Positions 8,219 to 13,881 of a stretch of DNA of 17,533 nucleotides are shown here, in pieces. A model generated the notes under the pieces. The model saw only the letters and a program-made list of their open reading frames with translations, was not told where the DNA came from and searched no databases. Each line of letters starts with the position of its first letter. Positions within the stretch are counted from its first letter, which is position 1. Origin of the DNA: Anaerolineales bacterium (GTDB lineage Bacteria > Chloroflexota > Anaerolineae > 4572-78 > J111); assembly GCA_012032575.1 (NCBI GenBank), contig JAAUSP010000095.1:1-17533 (forward strand), read 5' to 3'. Both the position numbers and the translations under genes were made by a program.

Positions 8219-8302
8219 TTTGCCTTACGGGGTTAAACGCCTGCAACTTGTGCTCCTCACTTGCGTATAGATTCTTAAGAATGAACGGTGCGGTGAGGCA
8301 AA
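8219..8302 (+). promoter_or_regulatory. Structured leader with 12-bp palindrome upstream of the kinase-like gene
   Basis: TTTGCCTTAC (8219-8228) can pair with GTGAGGCAAA (8293-8302) with one wobble, and CCTCAC (8255-8260) competes for GTGAGG. Between them is a perfect palindrome ATTCTTAAGAAT (8271-8282). This could be an operator or alternative RNA folds; no known riboswitch is recognised. Confidence 0.35.
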
Positions 8303-8353
8303 AATCCGCCTCCTCGCGCCGCAAAGTATCGCCTCTTTTTAAGGAGATAAAGC

Positions 8354-9077
8354 GTGACAAACCTCCACGCGGATACATTATTCGCCCCGCTCGATACCGA
8401 CCTGCACCTGGAACGGATTGGCGGCGGCAACGAAACCGAAGTTTATACCACCGACGACCGGCGCTTTGTGGTCAAGGTTAAGTGCGACAGCCCCGGCCAG
8501 CCGGAGGAATTGTTCGCCCAGGCGCAAACCCGGCGGGCCGCCGCCCTGGCTTTTGCCGGCGCGGTGGGGCAGGAACACAGTGTGCCGACTTACCACCTGA
8601 TTGCCCGTAACAGTAGCGGGCAGGCTCAGCTTGTGGCGGTGCAGCCCTATCTGCGCCAGGCTCAGCCGCTGGCCCAGGTGGAGTTATGCCGGCCTGAGCG
8701 CCACAGAACGCCGCCGCCTGGCTGTCCAACTGCGCCAGTTGATCCGTCGCGCCCTGGACTTTTACCGGCACAGCGGCCAGATGCCCGATTTGTATGGCCG
8801 CACCCATGCCAGTTCGGAAGAACGACAGCGCCTCAATCGCTGGACTATGTTGCCCTGGCGGTTGTGGCTCTTTTTCTTTCGGCGCAGCTTATTGCGTTCT
8901 CACAACCTCATGTTGACCGCCGCCCCGGAGCGCGAGCTGCTGCTGGTAGATTACGATCCGGTCCAGCGCAGTCGCTTGTATCGCCGTCTTTACTACACGG
9001 CCCGCTGCCTCCTCTTTATCCGCGATTACCTGCTCATCTGGTTGATGGAGCGTTTTGGCTATAACCCACCTCGTTGA
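8354..9077 (+). CDS. Kinase-fold-like protein of unknown function, frameshifted
   Basis: The start is GTG 8354 with AAGGAG 8 bases upstream. The N-terminal part resembles the small lobe of a protein-kinase-like fold: LERIGGGNETEVYTTDDRRF (glycine-rich turn), then VVKVKCD (candidate ATP-site Lys). Frame 1 runs to LAQVE and frame 2 takes over with YAGLSATERRRLAVQLRQL; removing one T at 8684-8685 joins them into about 240 residues. The second half has ALDFYRHSGQMPDLYGR, then NLMLTAAPERELLLVDYDP, which recalls the kinase catalytic-loop Asn and the metal-binding D-x-D/DFG region, but there is no HRD motif. The C-terminus is rich in aromatic and basic residues (LYYTARCLLFIRDYLLIWLM) and could lie on a membrane. 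It could be an atypical small-molecule or lipopolysaccharide-type kinase. The relationship is inferred from motifs only. Confidence 0.65.
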
Positions 9078-9114
9078 AGCCGGGCGGTCTACCCTGCGTC
9101 AATCAAGCCCCTGA

Positions 9115-9156
9115 TAAAATGGGGTCCAAAAGCATTGCTTTGGGACCCCATTTTTA
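9115..9156. terminator. Bidirectional terminator (repeated hairpin, copy 2)
   Basis: The arms GGGGTCCAAAAGC (9121-9133) and GCTTTGGGACCCC (9137-9149) pair with one A-G mismatch, extended by AAAAT/ATTTTT on the flanks. A-run on one side and T-run on the other allow it to end both the kinase-like gene (+) and the LLM gene (-). It closely matches the hairpin at 7065-7095. Confidence 0.85.
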
Positions 9157-9181
9157 GTGATTTTTTGGACGGGGAGCGAGT

Positions 9182-10130
9182 TTATCCGGGAGTAGCCCCG
9201 GTGAGGCGCGGCATCACTTCATTTATAAATAGCTCAATCCCGGCCAGGTTGGGGAAATCGAGCGGGCGGATGATGAGATAGGTGACGCCCAAATCAACAA
9301 AGGCCTGAAGCTGTTCGGCTACCTGGGCCGGTGTGCCCAGAATGGGGTTTTCCGTGTAGGGCGAAGCGGCGGCGATGCGCCGGGCTTCGGCTTCGGTTTC
9401 GGCCACGGCCACGCTGTCGGCTGACCAGCTTTTGACGATGTCATCATAGTTGCGGCCAACCGCCTCGCAGTGACGGCGCAGCACCTGGAGCTTGTGAGCG
9501 TAGGTCTCATAGCTGCCGCCGGGAATATTCCACCAGTCGGCGTATTTAGCCACCACGCGCAGGGTCAATTGTTCGCCGCCGCCGCCGATTAGGCATGGGT
9601 GGGCTGGGATTGGGCCGGGGTTCGGCATAGGCGTTTTTCAGGCGGTAATGCTGACCTTCAAAGCTGGCCGGAGCTTCGGCCCACAGCTTTCTGATAATTT
9701 GCACTGCTTCTTCCAGTTGGGCAATGCGCACCGCCGGTTCAGGAAAATCGTAGTTATAAGCCTCGTACTCTTCGACCATCCAGCCTGCGCCGATGCCAAA
9801 GATAAACCTTCCCCCGGTGAGGAGTTGAAGGTTGGCCGCAGTTTTGGCCAGCAAGCCGGGGTTACGGTAGGACTGGCACAGCACACTCGCCCCAAACTTA
9901 AGCCTGGGGAAGGCCGCGGCAAAATAGGCAATGGTGGTCAGACATTCCATGTAGGGGGTGTCGTTGGACTGCCAACTGGCCCAGGGCATCAGGTGGTCGT
10001 CCACCCAAACCGAGTCAAAATGGGCTTGAATGTGCTGCAAAGTTTGTTCAATCTGGGCTACAAAGGCCGGCCCGCTGCTGCCATCTACTGGAAATGAAGG
10101 CATATGCCAGCCAAATTTCAGGTCATTCAT
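9182..10130 (-). CDS. LLM-class (F420-dependent type) oxidoreductase, frameshifted
   Basis: A luciferase-like TIM-barrel flavin or F420 oxidoreductase, about 315 residues. The start is ATG 10130 (MNDLKFGWHMPSFPV), 8 bases after AAGGA; an ATG six bases earlier is too close to that site. Family marks are FDSVWVDDHLMPW, LKFGASVLCQSYRNPGLLAK, LLTGGRFIFGIGAGWMVEEY and, after the break, LIGGGGEQLTLRVVAKYADW and SWSADSVAVAETEAEARRIA. The frame shifts at the GG at 9592-9593: removing one base turns PRPNPSPPM into a direct join with LIGGGGEQ, the expected pattern. The N-terminal fragment alone lacks the end of the barrel. The cofactor (F420 or FMN) and the substrate cannot be told from sequence. It stands alone and faces the bidirectional terminator. 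Confidence 0.88.
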
Positions 10131-10172
10131 TGACATTTTCCTTTTTAAGTTGGAATTTATTGATCGAGTAGG

Positions 10173-10498
10173 TTATTCAAGCTCAAAGAGCTGATCTAAC
10201 TGCGCTTGTTGTAATATTTCCCGCGTGTGAGAATTGGGATTGCGCAGCGTAATGTGGAAATTTCGTCCGGCAAACTGTTGCTGAACCAGGCAAAGAAATT
10301 CTATCCCGCACGAGTCAAAATTGGGGGTTGAGGTTAAATCAATAATCAACTGGCGGCCCTCAATTTTCGACAGTATTTGCAGAATAGCGGGTGATTTGTC
10401 GCCCATGTCACAGCGGAAATTTGGGGGGCAGGGTCAACCAACTCCAGTAGCCAAACGTTATCGAGTTCTCGTGTCAGCCTTGTCGTTATCCGGTTCAT
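10173..10498 (-). CDS. STAS-domain protein, anti-sigma-factor-antagonist-like, frameshifted
   Basis: A small cytoplasmic STAS protein of about 108 residues, similar in size and pattern to SpoIIAA/RsbV antagonists, which bind anti-sigma kinases and are switched by serine phosphorylation. The key region is LIIDLTSTPNFDSCGIEFL, in which Ser of DSCG is the expected phosphorylation site. The first part (from ATG 10498, MNRITTRLTRELDNVWLLEL) is in another frame. A run of six C on the minus strand (10423-10428) would need a seventh to read VDPAPPNFRCDMGDKSPAIL. A caller that ignores this starts at ATG 10406 and loses the first strands. No anti-sigma kinase or phosphatase lies nearby. The ribosome site is weak (AAAGAA). 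Confidence 0.72.
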
Positions 10499-10560
10499 CG
10501 GCGTGAAAATTCTTTATTTTGAGCTGGGATGGTGAAACGGTCTAATATTAGTAAAGTATC

Positions 10561-10646
10561 AGTAGATCCAAATTTGCCAGCAGTGGCAGCTCCGCCGCCG
10601 CCACGCAGGCGTGGGAGCCTGCTCCGCTTCAAAAATTGAATCTACT
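10561..10646. repeat. 86-bp palindromic element in intergenic DNA
   Basis: The outer arms AGTAGAT-C-CAAATTT (10561-10575) and its near reverse complement (10633-10646) enclose a GC-rich core holding CCACGC/GCGTGG and CAGGC/GCCTG hairpins. Downstream, ACAAAACCCAT is repeated twice in tandem (10680-10701). The rest of 10499-10734 shows no gene. Confidence 0.5.
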
Positions 10647-10734
10647 AAGTATAGCAAATTAAGCTCCTTCCTGGCAGATACAAAACCCATACAAAACCCA
10701 TACGGATTGAGAAATTTGGTACGAATGTCAAAAA

Positions 10735-12738
10735 TCAATCGGTAGACACAGTCCCTTGGGGCGCTCCGGCCCGGCTAAGCTGCATCGCCAGAGTTTCAGT
10801 CAGGCTTTTTACAAACGGTACCGACAGATGATGCGAGTCGCGATACAAAATTAACTCATCGCGCTCTAGCTGGCACGGCATTTCAGGGCAAATGTATGGC
10901 TCCATATCAACCACAAATACGTTGGGATAATGCGCAGCCGCTTCGAGTTGCAGGTTGTACAGCTCGATCGAGGCTTTGTTTTGGGCGACAATTTCACAGG
11001 CAGGAACAGGCGTGATCGCGGCCCCCCATTGGTGGCGGGCCAGGCATCTGGGCACATCGAAGCCGGGGTAGGGCGTATCTCTCAGCAGGACTACCGAGCG
11101 GCTCGTTTCACTGAGCGAATCCAGGATGCGTTCCATCCCCGGCTGCCACTCGCTGCGTTGAATTTGGCTGGCCGAAGAAGATACAACAACCAGGTCAGGC
11201 TTAAGCTCTTTCATCACCTGAAGCGCGGCCTGACGCCATTCCGAGCATTCCACGTAGTCCCGCCCCATTCTGGGGTGGAATTTGAGCAGGTCAACAGCCG
11301 GGCAGGCTGATTTTGTGAGGGAAATTAAGCGCCAGCCCTGTTCGGTGGCCAGTTGTTCGAGGGCAGGATACCATTGGGCGGCGTGGCTGTCGCCAAAGAG
11401 AACCAGGCGGCGAGACGCATCCGCCGGGCCGGCTGTACAATTTTCAACCTTGAGGCCCACCTCAAAAAAGTCGGCGTGACAGCCGGTGTTATAAATTTCC
11501 GGCAATTCATCTATAACCTGGGTAAAACGGGCCTGCTCAGGCAGTTTTGCCCAGCTCACCGACAGTTGCCGCCAGCCATAGGTTAAGCCCAACCCCAGAA
11601 TGGTAATGCAGGCTGCCATCGCTAACGAATACCCTGAACGGCGCACGAGAACCCGGTGATAACGGATTGGACTCTCAACAAAGTGATAAGAGGCAGCGGC
11701 CAGCAGCAGTGACACCGCCAACAAGGCCAGCCTGACCCCCAGCGGGAGTCTATAGTTTGCCGTAGCAAAGACAAGCACCGGCCAGTGCCACAGATACCAC
11801 GAGTACGAAAGCCGGCCAATCTCCTGCAAAGGCCGCAGACTGAGCAGTTTGGTAATCCCGGTTTCCGCCGGACCTGCGCCGGCCCGCAAAAGCAGCACCG
11901 TTGCCAGTACCGGCAAAAGCGCGGCTACCCCAGGGAAAGCGGTAGACCGATCAAAAAAGAGATTAGCCGCAACCAGCCCACCCAATCCAACCCAACCAAG
12001 CAGCGGCGTCGCCCCGCCAGGGAGGTCAACATTCAAGAACTTGGGCATAAACGATTTCAGTTTTTCGGGTGGAGGCAACAATACCGCCAAGGCCCCGGCT
12101 GCAAACTCCCAGGCCCGAGCCGGCAGCAAGAAAAATGCCATCGGCTGGCGGGTAGAGGTCAGATAGACTGACAGAGCAAAGGAGAGTCCGGTTAGCAGAA
12201 TGGCCCCCCACCACAAGCGCCGGTGATTGACGGCACGTCCTTGCCACCGAGCCACCCCCAGCAAAAGCATCACAAAGAGCGGCCAGAGCAGGTAAAACTG
12301 TTCTTCTACACTCAGCGACCAGGTGTGGAGAAAAGGATTGGTTTCAGAGGCGGGGCTGAGGTAATCGGTGGCTAAATTGGCAAAGTGAATATTGCTCCAA
12401 TAAGTCGCCGTGGCGATGGCCGTACTCGCCAGATCGCGCTGCTCAAACGGGGCATAGATCACCGCCCCCACCATGACCGTAGCCAACAGCATCACCACCA
12501 TGGCCGGCAGCAGCCGGCGTGCCCGGCGAGCGTAGAACCTGCCCAGGCTGATCGCGCCGGTTTCCTGGGCCTCGTGGACCAATAGCCAGGTGATGAGGTA
12601 GCCGGACAGAACAAAAAATATATCAACCCCAACATAACCGCCGCTAAACCCCGGCACATCGGCGTGATAACCCAATGCCAGGAGAATAGCTATGGCTCGC
12701 AAACCTTCAATGTCGGGGCGATAATGAGGACGAATCAC
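10735..12738 (-). CDS. Membrane acyltransferase (acyltransferase 3 family) with C-terminal SGNH domain
   Basis: A 667-residue integral membrane O-acyltransferase of the OafA/OatA type, which transfers acyl (often acetyl) groups to extracytoplasmic sugars such as polysaccharide or cell-wall glycans. The N-terminal domain (to about residue 375) begins with the family signature RPDIEGLRAIAILLALGYHA (His25), then GGYVGVDIFFVLSGYLIT and RRARRLLPA, and has about ten hydrophobic segments. The C-terminal domain is an SGNH esterase-like fold: LVLFGDSHAAQWYPALE (nucleophile Ser) and ILYRDSHHLSVPF (Asp and His). The start is GTG 12738; the ribosome site is weak. A consensus promoter lies 107 bases upstream. 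The frame is intact throughout, unlike several neighbours. The acceptor is unknown and no polysaccharide cluster is nearby. Confidence 0.93.
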   Translation of the reverse strand: MIRPHYRPDIEGLRAIAILLALGYHADVPGFSGGYVGVDIFFVLSGYLITWLLVHEAQETGAISLGRFYARRARRLLPAMVVMLLATVMVGAVIYAPFEQRDLASTAIATATYWSNIHFANLATDYLSPASETNPFLHTWSLSVEEQFYLLWPLFVMLLLGVARWQGRAVNHRRLWWGAILLTGLSFALSVYLTSTRQPMAFFLLPARAWEFAAGALAVLLPPPEKLKSFMPKFLNVDLPGGATPLLGWVGLGGLVAANLFFDRSTAFPGVAALLPVLATVLLLRAGAGPAETGITKLLSLRPLQEIGRLSYSWYLWHWPVLVFATANYRLPLGVRLALLAVSLLLAAASYHFVESPIRYHRVLVRRSGYSLAMAACITILGLGLTYGWRQLSVSWAKLPEQARFTQVIDELPEIYNTGCHADFFEVGLKVENCTAGPADASRRLVLFGDSHAAQWYPALEQLATEQGWRLISLTKSACPAVDLLKFHPRMGRDYVECSEWRQAALQVMKELKPDLVVVSSSASQIQRSEWQPGMERILDSLSETSRSVVLLRDTPYPGFDVPRCLARHQWGAAITPVPACEIVAQNKASIELYNLQLEAAAHYPNVFVVDMEPYICPEMPCQLERDELILYRDSHHLSVPFVKSLTETLAMQLSRAGAPQGTVSTD

Positions 12739-12844
12739 AACTTTTTATCAGGAAGAACACTGTGCAAGATAGCCGGTAAATTTGTCTGCTGATGGCTCAT
12801 TGGGGTGGGGTAACTCAGGGTTTCCAACTCCGGTAGGTTTGCAT

Positions 12845-12873
12845 AGTATATGTATGACCGCAAAGCTTGTCAA
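12845..12873 (-). promoter_or_regulatory. Consensus sigma70-type promoter for the acyltransferase
   Basis: On the minus strand, TTGACA (12868-12873), 17 bases and TATACT (12845-12850). The predicted start near 12838 gives a leader of about 100 bases. The promoter starts 12 bases after the LuxR remnant stop. Confidence 0.75.
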
Positions 12874-12884
12874 TTGCAACCATT

Positions 12885-13049
12885 TCACAGCAAGGCCAGC
12901 CCTCTGGCCCGGTTGATCGCCTGGGTGCGGCGTTTGACGCCCAACTTGCCGTACAGGTTGAAAGCGTGCCGTTTGACCGTACTGACCGAAATCACCAGTT
13001 GGTCGGCAATCTCCTGGTTCGACAGCCTCTCGGCGATGAGGTTGGTAGT
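12885..13049 (-). pseudogene. C-terminal remnant of a LuxR/MalT-type regulator
   Basis: The minus strand from 13049 reads an open stretch with no start codon: [20 protein letters not shown], then [20 protein letters not shown], then [11 protein letters not shown] and a TGA. This is a complete LuxR-type DNA-binding helix-turn-helix up to its natural C-terminus. A TAA lies directly before it at 13050-13052, and the preceding helix (the usual LTPRELEVL) is gone, together with the whole ATPase and sensor body. Only about 53 residues are left, so the gene is a deletion remnant. It lies between the TetR gene and the acyltransferase promoter. Confidence 0.82.
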
Positions 13050-13077
13050 TTATTGACCCAAAAAAATATTCTCGTAC

Positions 13078-13674
13078 TTAGCGTTGGCGCAAACCGTTGA
13101 GCAGAACCTCAATCAGCTCGTAAGCCATGGTGATGCGGGTAACGCCGCCCTCAAGGACATATTCAGGGACGGAATGAAGACTTTCGATCATGCCAATAAA
13201 CCCCCCGGCAATCAAACCCAGGTCGTGATGCGCAATCTCGCCCTGCTGCTGAGCCTGTTCCAGCAAATGCGTCACCGGCATGATGAGCGACTCAAAGGCC
13301 AGCTCTGATAAACGTTCAGCCTGGGCGGGGGCGATGGCCGGCATATCCGAGTAGGTCAGGCGGATCAAATCTATCGGCGGGTGAGACAGCAGCCATTCAG
13401 CCACAACCCGCAGCCGGGACTGGACATCCGGCTCGGCCTGATGGATGGCCTGGTTCAAGCCGGCCCGGTGTTGTTCAAAGCCCCGCACCGTGACTTCAAT
13501 GAACAGCTCTTCTTTTCCGCCCGGCACATGGTGATAGAGCGACGTATGCTTGATCCCGACCTCAGCGGCAATATCCCGCAGCGTTACCGCCGTATAACCT
13601 TTGCCGGCAAACAGCCGCTCTGCCGCCTCAAGAACCCGTTCGCGGGCCTCGGTGTTTGAAGTAATTTCGCTCAT
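13078..13674 (-). CDS. TetR-family transcriptional regulator
   Basis: A 198-residue DNA-binding repressor. The N-terminal helix-turn-helix spans about residues 10-55: RVLEAAERLFAGKGYTAVTL, DIAAEVGIKHTSLYHHV and KEELF, the standard TetR pattern. The remaining helices form the ligand and dimer domain, which is too variable to name a ligand. The start is ATG 13674 with AGGGTGAA directly upstream. A near-consensus promoter and a palindrome at the expected transcription start suggest that it represses itself. There is no obvious target gene next to it: the acyltransferase downstream on the same strand has its own promoter, and the beta-helix gene lies upstream on the same strand. The TTTTTTT after its stop is not preceded by a hairpin, so termination is unclear. 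Confidence 0.92.
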   Translation of the reverse strand: MSEITSNTEARERVLEAAERLFAGKGYTAVTLRDIAAEVGIKHTSLYHHVPGGKEELFIEVTVRGFEQHRAGLNQAIHQAEPDVQSRLRVVAEWLLSHPPIDLIRLTYSDMPAIAPAQAERLSELAFESLIMPVTHLLEQAQQQGEIAHHDLGLIAGGFIGMIESLHSVPEYVLEGGVTRITMAYELIEVLLNGLRQR

Positions 13675-13682
13675 TTCACCCT

Positions 13683-13696
13683 ACCAAATGTTTGGT
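13683..13696. promoter_or_regulatory. Probable TetR operator
   Basis: ACCAAATGTTTGGT is a palindrome apart from its central TG. It lies between the -10 box and the start codon of the TetR gene, covering the expected transcription start, the usual place for self-repression. Confidence 0.55.
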
Positions 13697-13699
13697 CGG

Positions 13700-13728
13700 A
13701 TTGTAGCATAGGTTTAATGAGATGTCAA
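13700..13728 (-). promoter_or_regulatory. Consensus promoter of the TetR gene
   Basis: On the minus strand, TTGACA (13723-13728), 17 bases and TACAAT (13700-13705). Confidence 0.8.
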
Positions 13729-13804
13729 GGGGTTCAGAGGATATAGCTCGCAGTGATTTGAACCAAGCTATTTTCAGTGGAGAAGCTGGTTGACTGGGCC
13801 GCAG

Positions 13805-13881
13805 GCCGAGAAATCTCTACTGTGCTGCATCGGCCTCGGAGATTTCTCCCTTCGGTCGAAATGACATGGCTGAGTAGTTAC
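13805..13881 (-). repeat. Truncated copy of a GTAACTACTCAGCC repeat
   Basis: Reading the minus strand from 13881, GTAACTACTCAGCCATGTCA, then TTTCGACC, then GGGAGAAATCTCCGAGGCCG match the element at 16944-17091 for about 60 bases and then diverge. Its first bases overlap the stop codon of the beta-helix gene. The copy contains an internal hairpin with GAGAAATCTC/GAGATTTCTC-like arms. Confidence 0.8.

Noticed and set aside
7843..8481. Plus-strand frame of 212 codons
   Set aside because: Antisense to the E2 remnant, and its end overlaps the better supported kinase-like start at 8354.
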